A stretch of 64,000 nucleotides of DNA, taken from contig HG738140.1 in the NCBI GenBank assembly GCA_000499405.2, forward strand, positions 9,017,560-9,081,559, read 5' to 3'. The notes beneath the pieces were generated by a model that was not told the origin of the DNA, did not search any database, and saw only the letters and a list, made by a program, of their open reading frames with translations. The stretch comes from Onchocerca volvulus. Its lineage: Eukaryota > Nematoda > Chromadorea > Rhabditida > Onchocercidae. Positions 1 through 14,690 of this stretch are shown piece after piece. Each line of letters starts with the position of its first letter. Positions within the stretch are counted from its first letter, which is position 1. A program made the position numbers and the translations under genes.

Positions 1-2920
1 TCTATGAAATTCAATAATTTGAAATGAAAGGTATCTTTTAAATTTCTAGAAAATTAAATTTTGTCAATTTTCCTCTCTATCTGTTAATTAAAATAAAAAC
101 TAAAATAAATTACAGAAGTGATCCTGGCATGTGTAAAAGGAATTCAAGAAAAATGATTGCCTTCCTTACACAAACACACATCATATGCATATGTATTTCA
201 TTTTATTCCATGGAAACAGTTTCATTTAAATAAGGAAAATATAGCATTGTCTTCTGGATCAATAGATTAAACAACCCACAAATTCTTTTAGATGATAGCA
301 TTTATAGAGTTGAAATTTGAAAACCACAAAGAAATTGAACACGATAATGCATGGTTAAAAATATCAATTTGCAGATAAGCCATTGGATCTTTTACGTTAA
401 AATTCTAATCAAAAAAAAAGAATTTCACAAATCTTTAACAAGCTCCCTGGATCAAATTCAATGTGCTTTTCAATCTGATAATCAATGATTTTTTTCATGG
501 CCAAATATAAAATCAAACATGACTGTTTTTTCCAAGTTTATAAATCATAAAATGAATATAAAAAGTTCGCGAATTCTTTGATCATTCTCTGCTGAAGGCC
601 ATCTTTAAAAGCTTATTATCATTGTTCATGAATCCAAATTTAATATATTACTTAATCTAATATATTACTGAAGGGAACCAAAAAGCCGGTTTTGGTCTTA
701 TAACATATAATGAGCATTATATAGAAATTGAAAAAAATATTGAAAAATAATTGAAAAATAGATTTTACAATTGAAGACTAAAGCAATTTAAATTTAGCAA
801 ATGTCACATAGCACTCGAATTTATTACCAAACATTTTGTAATATATTTTATGTATTTATTCTCTTTTAGAATTAAAATTAGTGTGACAGTGAAGTCGAGA
901 TGTTTAGTGGTATAAAATTATGTAATTAATTTCAAAGTTAAATCAAACCTGCTCCTATGTTAAACAAGAATAGGAAAGAAATAAGTTGCAACAATACTAG
1001 AGTACTGGTGGTGCTCATTTTGGACAACAAGCATTTCTTGTCATGGATACATCGTTCTGGCCTGGAATTACCGGAAGTTTATAGTCTCACTAAGAATTTC
1101 CGAAAAAAAGCGATTATTTGGTGCAAACAATTAATCATTTCGTTATATAAAATATGCAAATATAGTAGCTCCAAAGCAGGTAATATTTTGAATGTTGTAG
1201 TAGAAATTTTTAAAGTATAAGAATTTTGTTCAAATCTCATATTTCCTAAAACTTCGTAATCGTTTCAAAATTGATCCAAATTTTTTGATTATTTTAAAAA
1301 TTTTTAAGAAGGGATGAAAATTATTCGATTACGGCTTTATATATAAATTTCACAATTTATCCAACACTGAAGTGAATTCAGTAGAAACCTAATGGAGCCA
1401 TGCATTTGCTCATGCTACTCATGCTATTTGGTCTTCTTTTTTAAATTTCGATCAAATTTAAATGAATAATTAAAACAACTCAGTAATAATGGGGATTTAA
1501 AACCTAAAAAAAAAAATTCTCATAAAGCATCAAAAAATAATGATCATTATTTTAATAATCGATTGAAATTATAGATATCCAGCATTCCAATTAAATGTGA
1601 TTTCAAAGGACAATTATTGGGCATGTTTTTTCATATTCAAATTGATATTTCGATTAAATTTTTATGAAATGCCTTGTAAACAATTTTGTAGATATGATAC
1701 AGCTATGTACAACTGTATAAATAAATAAAAGTAATTTGCTGTTAATAGCAAAATTTGAATTGAAGAATTTTGTCAAGAAGAATTCGAAAATTGAGCAAAT
1801 GTCTAGTGAAACAGAGCGCATGGCAAATTAAAGATTTGTATCACAATTATGCCAAGATTATTCATAGACATAAAAGACCTCTAACATTATGATCAATTTG
1901 AAATGTATTGAAATGATTTCTATCATTTAAAATTACATTTCCTGAATATTATATGATTTTTTAAAAAGTAATATAGGTCGAGTGTATTGCAACTTAAAAT
2001 CATTTTTCATTTTTTTTTCATCGAAGAGGGGAAAAACTCTAAAAACCAGGGAATGAAATTTTTTATAACAAAAAAGATAATTTATGATGGTAAAATGACA
2101 AGCTGTCCTAAAAACATCGATAAAGGATGTCAGGAAGGATGAGGGGAGAAATAGTGCATATAAATTAGCAAATAAATTAATTCCAACAAGAAATACTGAA
2201 AAATTGCTTTGCGAAAAAAAAAAAAAAAAACACAGATTTCGATGCTTGTCAGATGACCAGGTAGATGATTTGATGAGAAACCGAAAACAAGAAATGCTTC
2301 AACTAACATCTGCAAAAGCATAATGCATTGTTTCAATGATGAAGATCCGTAATTGAAATGATCTTTTCATTGCTTATGTTTTTTTACTTTAGAATAAAAA
2401 GGATATAATTTTAGCAATCTTGATTTAATCAAATAAGAAATTAAAAAATTTTCATTCATCGGGACAAATATTTTTGCTTCAACCCTTGAAAACATCTCAC
2501 TCACCTATATGAGCAAAAAAAAAAAAAAAAATGACGAAATGGCAGTTAAATGCTTTTTCGATTTCCATATTCTCTATTTATTATTAGTTGTGTTAAGCTC
2601 TCCTATCTATCAATTAGAATATTTATTACCTGACAGGTTAGGGATATTACGAAGAGAGTAGCGAAAATGTTGAGGACAGCAGACAGAAGTGGAGAAAATA
2701 AAAACAAAAACACATAACTCTTTCAAATCTGAGATTTATAAATGATTTTGTTCCTCAATTATGCAATACATAGCACAGCGGTCGAATTCATGCCACGCTT
2801 AACTTAAAAGCAATTGATATTTATATTTCAAGTTTATGAATTAATGACAAGTATTCAAGATGAAATTGTGATTGAAAATTGACTTAGAAATTAAAGTACT
2901 ATTAATTAATTGTCGAGAAA

Positions 2921-2946
2921 TCGGCCATAGTGTTCGGCCATAGTGT
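2921..2946. repeat. Perfect 13-base tandem duplication
   Basis: TCGGCCATAGTGT occurs twice with no spacer. Confidence 0.9.
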
Positions 2947-5900
2947 AATTTTTAGAAAAATGAATGTTTATCTCAGCAAAATTTCTTTGAGACCGTATGT
3001 TTCGAAAATAATAACACTAATTTGTCCGAGAAGGAAATTGCGAAATCAAAATGAACTTGGATTTAAAGATATTTAACATAGCAGGTTTCGCATCAGAAAT
3101 GGAACTCCAGTGTCTCTAACAACTTTGGAAATTAATTTAAAGAATTTTGATTGAAAAATTTTAAATTCTGTCTTTCGAGTGAAAATTCATTGGAAATAAA
3201 TAAAATCAATTTGGTGAAGATACGTTTTCAAGGCGAAAATAAGTTAAAAAGTATTAAAATCTTAAAAAAATTAAAAAACAAATTTAAGCAATCAAAAGGG
3301 AACCATTCAATCGAATAATTTAAAGAGAAAAAGTAAGGTGATACTATTAGACACATATCATTAGAAATGATTCTTCAAGAAAAACCGCTTCAATAATGAG
3401 TGAAATAAAATATGAAATTCTTGCAAAGTAAACAAAAAAAATAAAATGAAATATGAATTTTCTCAAGAATCAATATGAACATCAATATTTATGAGTATGA
3501 CGGACGATGATGTTTCTAAAACTTCTTTAGCGGTAAGGAAATGCAGAATTCACCGATCCGGGCAATGAGACTTGAAGAGGTTCAAAAAAATTTTCAAAAA
3601 TGACACATTCTCGTTTGAATGCTCTATGAAGAGCATGAAGTATTATTAAGCTATTTAAGAATATATTTCTTTATAAATTCTTCAAGTTTCATTTTTTGCT
3701 TGAAAAGAAGCGCTCGAAAATTTCTTTTTTTCCAAATATTTATGTTTTTAGATTTGTTTTATTTTAGAAAGTACAGTCCGAAAAAGTTTACTGTCTATCA
3801 GAGGAAGCCACATTTTGCAGCTAAATCAAAGGTAGCATATATTTAAAGGTTTGAGGTGTTTACGCAATGCGAAGGATTCTTTACGTACCAAGCAATTTGT
3901 CAATTTTTATATAGCAATTAACCGAATATATTGTTAGAACCGGAAAGATTTTTGAGAAATCATTCTTTCTTAACGACTTGTTATGATGACAAATGGATGT
4001 AAAATCAGCAAATGCAAAATTTCATTATCATTATCGATAATCTTGGAATGAGGAGAGAATGCTGATAATTGGAGAGGAAACAAGAGAAATGAGGTTGGTG
4101 ACGTCAATAGCAATCAAGAAAATTGGTCGCCGTTGTCATCAGCATAAATTCATTCATCAGCATAAATCTACTCACTGAGGTATTTTAATTAATTTAGCTT
4201 TAGAAAACCGCTCAATGCAACTGATTAAGTACCATGAAAAAAGTCGAAGTTTCAGTATCAATGCAAATCTACTCATTATGAAGTTAAATTTTGAAATCAT
4301 AGTAAGAAATATCTCTGTCTGAGTGTGTATTAAAAAATCTGTCAAAAGAATGTTGTAAATAAAAGATATTTTACATGTAGCAATTAATTATGAAACTTGA
4401 AAACAACTAATTTCAGCATTCCATCCAACTGGAAGCAATTTAATTATTTATTCCGAGTTGATAATAATCTTATGACTAAATTGATATCTCTAAAGTTATT
4501 TAATTTTTGACTTTGGAACAACACATGTCAGAGCATTTTAAATTAAAGTTGTGTAAATTATTTATTATATAAAAAGAGAATTTAAGAAAAATTCAAGTTA
4601 ACAAAATTAGTTAAATTTTTTTGACAAAATTCTTCACTTGAAAGTTCTATAAAATACCTAAAGAAATGTTTTTTATAAAATATAAACGAAGTCAACGTCA
4701 CTATTACTTCGAATTGAAAAAAGCCAATCAAAAGAGGAAGAACAGAATGCAGAGAGAAAAAATAAAGCTTTTAAAAAGACCTGAATATGACATTTTTTCA
4801 TCATTCGCAGGCAATTATCCGATATTTGGTTAGATTAAACTTTCTGCTTGTTTGAGGAACTTTTATCTTAGAATAGCAAATGTCTCACACGACAGAACAT
4901 AGCCCAAAAGTATTTTAATTATTTTCAAAGGAATTTCGAAATAGGACATTCTTATGAACGAAAGATTTTAATGATAATAAACAAGTGATATTTATGCAAA
5001 TCACGATTAGTTCATTCGTACAGATTAATGCGTTTATAATGAAGAGATGAATGCTTCATTTGTAGAAAAATTTGTTCGACAACAGTTCCTTAAAGTTCAA
5101 AAGGGATTTCGATAAGACAAATTAGTTCTCAGTTCTAACTGAACAGCAAACATTCACTCAGTACCAAGAGAATAAACCAAAAATTAGCTTTATAAATACT
5201 AATTCTGAAATAAATCTGTTAAATTGATAGTGAAACTAAACAAATTTTTAAGTACGCTATGTGCAGAAAACTTCGTACATGCTAACTTGTTGATAATGAT
5301 GGCTTACTTATAATTTAGTCCATTTAAAAACTTTAAAAAAATGATTGTCTTCTGATCTTTCTGCTCCATATTTATGTTCTAATATGACCTTGGATCAAAA
5401 AATAAAAATCAAGACGACGACATAATAGTAAAATTCAAGGGATCGAAAATCATTAGTGTTAAAGTTTAGTCGTTACCAATCTACAATTTCGGATGTGAAC
5501 AGCTTATGAATTGGTATGGAGAAAAATTTCTAAAAGGATGCAGAAAATGACAGCAAACAAACTTTACCTCACTATAAGAGATGAAAGATTGCTATTTACA
5601 TTGTATGGATTCCATGATAATCAAAAAATAATGTGAAAGAGATGATCTATTTTTTTAGCTCAAATTTTTTTTTTTTTAAAATTATAGTTCAAATTGAATA
5701 TTTTCATAAAAGGACGAAAAGAAGAGTTAAACTATTATTGCATCATCCAACATCAAAAGGAATTCAATTAGCTTGCAACACTGCCAATATTCTGATTTTA
5801 GATCAGAGAAGAAGTTTATTGTTTATTAAATCAAATAAATAAACAGTAACTTCTTTAAATTTGGAAAAATTCTTATCTTAAATGATCAAAAAATTTTATA

Positions 5901-8900
5901 AAGTACAAAGAATTTCTCGACTCTGATTTTGATTTGATAAATTTAAGACTTTGATGAGACTTTATAAATAAGGAAATACCAAGAAACTGAATTCAAAGCT
6001 CAGTAGTAAATAGTTCTTATCAAAGTCCGAAATTCAGCAAATAGATAATCAGTCATTAATAATGTTTACTTTAGCAGTTATTCTCTAATTATGCTGAAGA
6101 TTATTATTCCTACTCCTCCTGTTTTTCCATCAAATTGACTGAAATGGAGTAGAATCTTGTCGTTTAACGGTGCTTAACAAAAAGCAAATCAATTTTTGCA
6201 AAGTTGTTCAATTCAATTTAAAATTTAGAAAAAAGTTTTGTCAACAAATATTAATTAGTCTGTGTTTTAACATTGAAAAAAAGTCTTAATGAATTTGTAC
6301 GAACGGAAAAACCTTGAGCAAGAAACACATATATTACTTTACTTATTTTTCGAATGAAACGATACCAATGCAGAAGATGTAATAAATGAATAGTTAGAAC
6401 GATGCTGGAAATAAATTCAAACCGGAATTTCTGGCAGTTCGTTTGTCTTTTGGGTTAATAGTTCTGGAAGAAAGTCGAAATGAGTATTTAATTATCAGTT
6501 TTTCGCAACATGCAAATCAATTTCGTAAAGTTGTTGTGATTGTATGTAATTTTTTTTCCATTACATGAAAAGCTAGAATAAGAAACTTGTATAGTCGAGT
6601 AATTCATACATTTGTGCATCGAGCTTTATGAAAATATGAAAAAATACAAAAAATTTGAAAATGAAAATTTCGGAGAAAAAAATAATAAAATTTTGAAAAA
6701 AAAGACAAAGAGAGCTTCCTATTTTAGTTAAAAAATGTTTAAGAAATTTTACATTAAAAAAATGACCAAATGATATCAATGGTGGGTCATCAAGTTGCAA
6801 AGATTTGTTCAGGATCAGGACAAGCTATAATATTTTTGTCTGAGTGGGAGTCGAGATTGGTCGAGACTAATATTGCGTTAAATGGGTAATAGTGGTTAGT
6901 TGGCCAGATAAAATTTCAATTTTCTAATAGCAGCACGAAATAAAAGAAAAAATTTATCATCAGTAGCTTAACTTTCGACTACTTTGGGAAGTATCTTTTC
7001 GAATGCAGCTGCATTGAAAAGAATTGAAAACAAGTGAAAGTTTGAAAATATCGAATAAGTAAATGAATCAAAGTGTTTGGGAAAGAAGCAATCCTCAGCA
7101 GAGAATAATTTAGTATATATTGTTTTTCTTGTAAGATAATATCTCAAAAACCAAAATTCAGCACAAAAAACCACTCAACAGCTTTTTTCGAATTCTGAGC
7201 TTCAAATTAACCATCAATCAGCGAAATATTCCAGATTTTACAAACATGTCAGTTCGATGAAAAATTTATTCTAATTTCTTATAAATATTCATTTTTCCTT
7301 TGAAGCAGCTCTTGAAAAATCGTCTTTGAATGTCATTCAAATATATTTAATATTAAAACAAAATAATCATATCTATCCATATTATTCACTGGAGCAAATA
7401 AATGAATATCGATCAATTTTACCTCGAATTTTACCATTTCTATTGATCACTGCTTTTACAACAATACGACAGTGAAAAGATTAAAAGATGACCTCACTGA
7501 AAATGGATTGGAAATCAGTAATGTTCAAACTTAATTGAAAGTAAAAAGCCATTATTCGTATTTTTTTTTCTTCAAAATCAGAGATGTTGACAGAATGATA
7601 AGATTGGCAAGAATCACTCATTAATATTTACAATGGACAGAAAATACATACATTTTTGATGAAGAAAATTGTGAAATCTGCTTTTGGGGGCGTTTTGGTT
7701 ATATCATCATTTAAATTTGAATCATTTAATTACAAATTTTACTTTAAATAATAAATTTTGTCTGTAAAGGAGTTTGGTTGATCTAATTGCCAGCAATGGA
7801 TTGATTTCAATCAGATTAACCAATTTCTCGATTGCCACCCGCTATTTTCCTTGTTTTTTCGAATGAAATCTCTTAAAATTGGTAACAAAATACTCTTTTC
7901 AAAGAGCATCATTTTCAACAACTGTTTATGATATATTAATGATAAGATGTTAAGAAATACGCTAAATTCTCTTCTGCAATCTTTCAGCAAAGATGTCAGC
8001 AATTTTTTGCGAAGATCGAAACTGACACTATGTATCCGCTATTAAACTGCTTCATTTTTTGTGAATTTCGAATTTTAGATTAAAACGAAACTTTTTTGAT
8101 CGTCTAAAAATCTTAGAAAATCATTTGACTATTTTTTTTGCTTCTCATAAATAACAGTAATTCATCTTCTAAGCTTTTTCAAGATAATTCATCATAGCAA
8201 TTAGCAATAATGAAACCGTGTAAATATTTCCCATCTTGAAAGAATAATTGTGTCATGTGCAGCATGCACAATTAATATTTTAAATTGTTATCAGCAATTT
8301 TGCAGCTGCGAAATAAAATTTATCGAAAGTATTTAAATTAAATGATCGATAAATCGAAAAATTTGAAGGCGATAAAGTTTATTTATTCTCAATGACATTA
8401 CTATCATCATTAAACCTGATGGTGTTGTGTACTGCTTCAAAAAATTTTATTCCTCATGAAAACTTTCATTTTTATGTTATTTAAATAGTTTTCACTTGAT
8501 CTCATGCAGCATGCAGCATTCAGCTGTTAAGCTCGCAATTTCTGGTTAGTTACTTACGTGAATAATGAAAATGAATAAAATCTATTTTACCTACATTATT
8601 GAGAGAAATAGATAAATAACATATTATTACAAAAATTAAAAAACTGACACAAATGGAAAAAAGAATTCTGGACAACTGCATTGTCTTGGAAGAATGACAG
8701 ATATAATGATAGTACGCTTAAGATTCCTGGAATGATTTTCATAAATAAATGGTGGGTTTAAAGCAAATCCTTATGGCAATTCAAAAAACGCGAAGCATTT
8801 AAAAAAGAATTCCAAGTGAAATATTGCAGTATACAAGATAACAACAACAATATTATAGAATTGGATAAATTGTCTCTTAAATGCATTATTCATTTCATTT

Positions 8901-9469
8901 TTGAATTTTTATGCAAAACTTTCACAATATCTTCGACTATTTACCTATTTCTACCTCTTCTACATTTATAAAACTGGTTTCGGTCAATCATTGCATTTAT
9001 GAATGTAAATAATGCATTAATTTTCGGAAATTGCATTTGAAATTAGGGTCAATAAAATATTTAAATTAAAGCTTTATTTGATAATTCCAGCAAAATGACG
9101 AAGAATTTGTGGACAAATTAGGAGGACGAAAATCACATTAAGATTTCGCAAGTTGTCTATGAGGATTAGCAAGATAAATAAAGCAATTTTTAGAACTACA
9201 ATTGAATAGTATTATTTTATTGAATAAGATGTAAGTAATGAGAAGATGATGTAAATTAAGTTTTTTTTTTTCTTTTTTAATTTGATGAATAATGAATAGA
9301 AATTTATATAATTCTTAAATGTGAGAATAAATCTTAGAAATCCAAAAAAAAAACTTCCATCTAATACATTTTTAGGTATACACTTTTGAACAATCCCTTT
9401 GTCCTAAATTCCTTTTTGAATATGAAATCATTATAGGAAAGAAAAATAGAGGACCTGAATATTAAGAAG

Positions 9470-9560
9470 ATTGAACATAAGAAGATATAAAAAGATAAAT
9501 AAGATAAATAAAAAGATAAAAGATAAATATTAATAAGATAAATAATAAAAGAATATTAAT
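9470..9560. repeat. GATAAATAA-rich simple repeat
   Basis: Irregular short direct repeats of AAGATAAATAA type. Confidence 0.6.
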
Positions 9561-12500
9561 AAATAAGCTATAAGTTTTAAATTTATATTCATTTTAAGTA
9601 TAATCGAAAATTCAGTCTAATCGCAAGCGAACTTCCAAACATGATTTTTAGCTGATGATTAAACTTTTCTTAAATTCAGTATAAAGTTAAATTTAAAGCC
9701 TAAATCTAGTATAATTAAGAGATCTGTCAGAAAATCCCGAATTTGATATTGTTTTCAAAGCTGCCTTAGTTGCCTATCTCTTATCATCTGATAAACCCAG
9801 AAAACAATCACTGCAAAATAAGAAAAGCAATTTGATTGTCTCAATCGTGGCAAAACAGCATATCATACAATACAACTTATTATTATAATCTTCTGAAGAA
9901 TCATCAGTGAAGCAATTATCTTTCCCAGGCTCTTGGCTCTTTCTTATCTTGACCGCAACCTCTTATCCATCTTTTAAGCTTAAATGATCGTCTCTCAAGG
10001 GTCAAAGTTATAGAGTGAATTATTTGACGTTGTTGATAACTTACATTAAGCTTTTGTTTTAAAAAATAAAAAGAGCTGCAGGATTTATCGAACAAATATG
10101 AGTAAAAATTTGTGTTCTTTGAATTTTCGATTAAAATTTGATAGTTAAATTGATCAAATAAAAATGTAAAGCACTTAATTTCGAATGATTTCTCCAATTA
10201 AATTGAATTATTGGTCAAGAAAAATTCAACAGAAAGTAATATTACTTGTTACATCGAAAAGTAATAAATGGGCTAAATTACTTAAAAAAGACGATAGCAA
10301 AATTATCGACATATATGGATAGTATTACTATTGATAAGTGATTGATGAAGTCAACAGGTGCGTGGAGCGTTATTCAAAGAATGTTGGACATTTTGGTATC
10401 TGGCGAACAATTGACGATTATTTCTTATGGAACAGAAAAGCAGCATTTATTGAATTAATTCTTGATCATTTCATCTATCTCTTTCATATATTTGAGATAT
10501 ACTAAATAAATTTCAAATTTTCCGGTTAGATAACTAAGAAATTCGCTTGATTTAATACTGTTTAAAATTCAAATCTCATTTTGTGTTTGTCATTTTGATC
10601 AATAAAATAAATGACAATTAAATAATGATGGAAAAAATAAAAAATGAAAAAATAAAGATAAAAGAGAATTGTTACATAACTGACTATTGATAATGTAAAG
10701 ATTAGCATCAAAGTTTCAAAAACTTACCGTTTTTTATCATTTCGTCTCCTTCTTTCACCTCACAAGTCAGTGTGAAAATAGGATTTAAAGTGAGTAAGAA
10801 ACAAAATAAATTTATTATGAAAGGTTGACGAGTTATGGCTCAAAGTGAAGGTGTTGATATATTACGAGTGATTTGTGATCTGCAAGATGGCCTACAGTGA
10901 CTTCTGCGAGTGTTTTATTGAAACTATCTTATAATTCAACTAATTTCGTATTTCTCGTTCAATACACAGATGACTGCCAATAATTTTTCAGTTATGGCGT
11001 CCATTAAGGAATGGATAACACTTTCGAATGAATAAAATGAATTTTAATCAATTTTTGACTCATTCCACATCATAGCATCAGCAATTGCTAATTGAAAAAA
11101 TTAAAATTGAATGCTTAAGGAAATATGATTTATTGATGACTTTGAAATAGAAAGAAATGTACGGATTTATATTCTTGCTAAGGGGGATACAGTTCTGTGG
11201 AAAGCCTTAAAACTAAAATCACAAGAAACATAATGATTCACCAGATCTAGCTGTTAATTACAATTTAAAAAAAATTTGAATAAAAATCTGAATTATGCTA
11301 TAAAATTATTTCAAATTGAAATTACAAATGTTTATTTAAATTATTGTACTTTTTTCATTAGCTGCATATTCGATTGCTAAGAAACCACGAAGTTAGAGAA
11401 AATCTTCATCTACGAAACTTGTTGGAATTAGAAATAGAATTGTGCGCATTTATCATTTTCTAACTGATGAGAGATTGTCGAAAGAATGGCGAACAATCAT
11501 CAGTAAAAAATACTGGCAAACGCTTTAATTGCGAATTATAACATAATTTTCGTCCGTGTATTAATTTGCGAATATTTAATGAGTAGTTTGGATAGGCAAA
11601 GAGACATTATTAGAATTCAGTTAGAAAGATAATAATATGCTAAGATGCTTTCTTTCACAAAAAAATACTATGCTTTTTCAATTTTCGAAATTAGCGAATT
11701 AAAGAAAAGCGTTCAATCACTGAAAATCACAATGGAAAAAGCCATATTTTGATAAAAACTGAATCGTTGAGATGATGAAATATGATTCAGATTTCAATGA
11801 ATCAATGGTTAAAAGTTTGGGGTGCTAAATTATAAAAAAAGGTGATTGCAGCTCTTCTAAGCTTCCTTTCTTATCATTATTTTTATCTTTCCTCCAAATC
11901 CAGTAATGTCGATAATTTTTGAGTTAATAAAATAGCTCTAATTATGCTCATTTATTTGTTTATCCTTCTTCGTTTATCAAAATATAGTAAAGTGAGAAAA
12001 GAATCTGAACGTTGCATAGTATAAATTGTCATCACATTTTAAAAAAAATCAAAATCAGTGATTTATCGCCATTACTAGCATAATCATTTTAAGTTGAGCT
12101 ATACTTTTTTCTATAGTTTGCAAAAAAAGATTTCAAAACCAATTCTTGATTTCTTTCTAATTCTAAAAACTAAAAATTCGGGATTCTGCGAGAAAATATC
12201 CGTTTTTATTTTATCACTTATCCAATCATTTATGCTTTGTACTGTTCCATTCCTCCTTTTATCGAAATTTATAATTTGGAAATTGAACGTATTGAAATTA
12301 TAAATAGCCGTTAATAGTGCTTGCACTATATAAAGAAAATTCATTGTCGTTGTAGCTATGGTGACATAATATATGCATATAACATATTCCTCTCAGCTAA
12401 GCCAGATTAATACACCTGACAGGTTAATGAATAATGAATTGAATGCTGGAAACAAGCGATGTAATTAACTTTCGTGCAAAAATATGTATATTTATGCTAG

Positions 12501-12671
12501 CCAAATACGATACTTACAACAATATCTACGCTCATGAAGAAATTTCTCTGAAATGAAATTTTTAAAAAAATCAGTCGATAATCTTATAAAATTGTCTAGT
12601 TTCGAAGTATTAGAAGTTTATTTTTATACTGCACAGTAATATAATTGTAACCAGAAAATGAATAGACTTTT

Positions 12672-12813
12672 GCAGAAAGAATGTAGCAGTGATGGTGAGA
12701 GGGATAAATGAACTACAATTGGAAGTTGATGAGAAAATAATTGTCGTACCTTTGGTGACCCTCAGAGGACAGGAAATGCTGAATAATTGTCTGTTGAGGG
12801 ACAAGAAATATGC
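12672..12813 (+). CDS. Possible isolated exon, unknown product
   Basis: After a TTTTGCAG acceptor the frame reads KNVAVMVRGINELQLEVDEK, then VVPLVTLRGQEMLNN, to a stop at about 12813. The residue mix is protein-like in an otherwise gene-free region, but no partner exon or homologue was recognised and the opposite strand is also open. It may be a terminal exon of an unseen gene, a remnant, or chance. Confidence 0.2.
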
Positions 12814-14690
12814 ATACAGTTGAATAGATCCCAACAAATTACTGTTTGTCGTCATCCACTTCCGTTACTCCCTTTCCACATTTCATTTTTTAAGGTAACT
12901 AACAGAGTAGAAGTGATTCTGAATATTGAAATAAAATAAGATCAAAAATGTCATCAAATGGTAAAACAACAATAATAGAAAGTCAATTAATTACTTTACA
13001 AAGCATTAAATTATTGCAACACTTGATGGATCATGGATGGATACAATCAGCTTTACAAAACGACATTTTTATAACAATGACCTCTTCTAATGGATGAAGA
13101 GGTACTGTAACTAAGCTAATGCGCTATCTGTTTGAGAATTGGAAAAATAAATGTCATCATTTTCTTGTTCTCTCATAGATTTCTTTTTTCTTCTAATTCA
13201 ATTTTTTCTTGATTTGCGATATTTATATCTGTAACGTTCAATCGTAACTCGTATTGATGATAATCGGATATTTGGATCATATCATTCGACACACCTAATC
13301 AGTAAAATAGTGATATCATTCTTTCAACAACTGCAGACTAATTGTAATTTTTTTATTCATGATTATAATTTTCATCATATTATTTGCTATAATTCCATGG
13401 CTAACATACAACAATCTGAATCCTCTGAATTTGAAAAATCAGCGCTGACAAAGGCAATCAGAATGGAAATGAATTAAGAATCTTTCGAACCTATTTTTCA
13501 AGCAAATGCCAGAAAAATTCCTCCTCGTTTATGCGGCTGTCTCTACTTATCGAAATTAAAAAATTTCCGGAAAATTAAATTTAAAAAATATTGAGAAATT
13601 GATTAATAGAATTCCTTATTTTTGCTGAGGTGTAAAGAATTCAAATTTTGATAAAGTTTTAAAATGCATTTTCCAGGTCTTTTCATCTCAAAATGATATC
13701 TTTTAGTCAGTCTAACATTTGTTTCGTCTTACCTTTAATCAGACGAGCATAAACAACTTACTCGAAATTGTTAGGCAACTTAGTATTCCTTTTTTGCTGG
13801 GTTATGTTAAAAATTATCAAATTATTTCTATTAATACAACTAACTCTAGACTAATCGGTTTGGAAGACCCAATTTTTGCCGAAAAATGTTTGGGAGATTT
13901 CAATCTTAGCCGAAAAATGTTTGGGAAACTTTTTTAATTAGAAAATTCAATGTTAGCAGAAAAAGTGTTCGGGGAGCAATTAATTTTACATCTCGATTGT
14001 ATGTCGCAATACGAATTTGTTGCACTCAAAATTTGACGGTTATTTTTCTTCCAAACTTTCTCAAATTTAAAATAAAAAAAAAAATAAAGAATAGGCTGAA
14101 CTTCAATCTATCCATAAAATTTGATAAACTGGTTCTTTTAATCTATTGACTGATTCGATTACAACTTATTACACAAAATAATAATTTCCTTAAACTTTAA
14201 ATAAACTTTGGTTCATGTCTCAGTTCTTGTACGAGAATATTTATGAAGACAAGAAAACGTAATATTGATGATTTTTAAATTCATGTAATTTTACTTTAAA
14301 ACTCTTCAAACAAATGAAAGTCTCAGAAAGTCTCAAATATAAACATATTGAAGAAATATTAAAATACCCGCCAAGAAAGCAAACACTTTGCAAGTTTTGA
14401 TAAAAAACTTTGCAAACATTGTAACCAAGAGTGTCATTATTAATATAACTTAACATTGTCATTTATACAACTTTCCAAAGAAATAAATTAATTAAAACTT
14501 ATATTCCTCATGAAAAGGAAGATTTAAACGAAAAGGTCAAATATTAGAACTGAAAATAAAGGATCAAGACTACTTATGAAATGCTAAGGAAAACAGAAAA
14601 CGCGATTATATTTTAATCAGAGAGTTTATTCTAAAGAAAATGATTAGAAATAAACAAAAATTTTAGATCTTCTTCAGAAAATTTTATTTT
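12814..14690. other. Intergenic region 3' of the latrophilin gene
   Basis: Nothing coding recognised apart from the small tandem repeat at 13878-13976. Presumably holds the 3' UTR of the minus-strand receptor. Confidence 0.4.
13878..13976. repeat. Three diverging copies of a 20-base motif
   Basis: GCCGAAAAATGTTTGGGA-type motifs start at 13878, 13909 and 13956 (the last diverged, GCAGAAAAAGTGTTCGGGGA), spaced 31 and 47 bases apart, each of the last two preceded by TTCAATSTTA. Confidence 0.7.

Larger units (their letters stand above)
1..12671. other. Gene-poor region
   Basis: No exon chain, RNA gene or transposon protein was recognised on either strand. Open frames are short and low-complexity. 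A perfect TGACGTCA lies near 4097 and small palindromes based on GCAGCATGC lie near 8265 and 8508. It may be intergenic or a long intron of a gene outside the window. Confidence 0.5.

Noticed and set aside
957..1220. 87-codon plus-strand frame
   Set aside because: No motif, no splice context, and length expected by chance in this much sequence.
3497..3533. Possible first exon reading MTDDDVSKTSLA before a GTAAGG donor
   Set aside because: Only 12 codons with no partner exon; chance is sufficient.
4097..4104. Perfect CRE palindrome TGACGTCA (another near 51517)
   Set aside because: An 8-base match with no nearby start; cannot be called regulatory.
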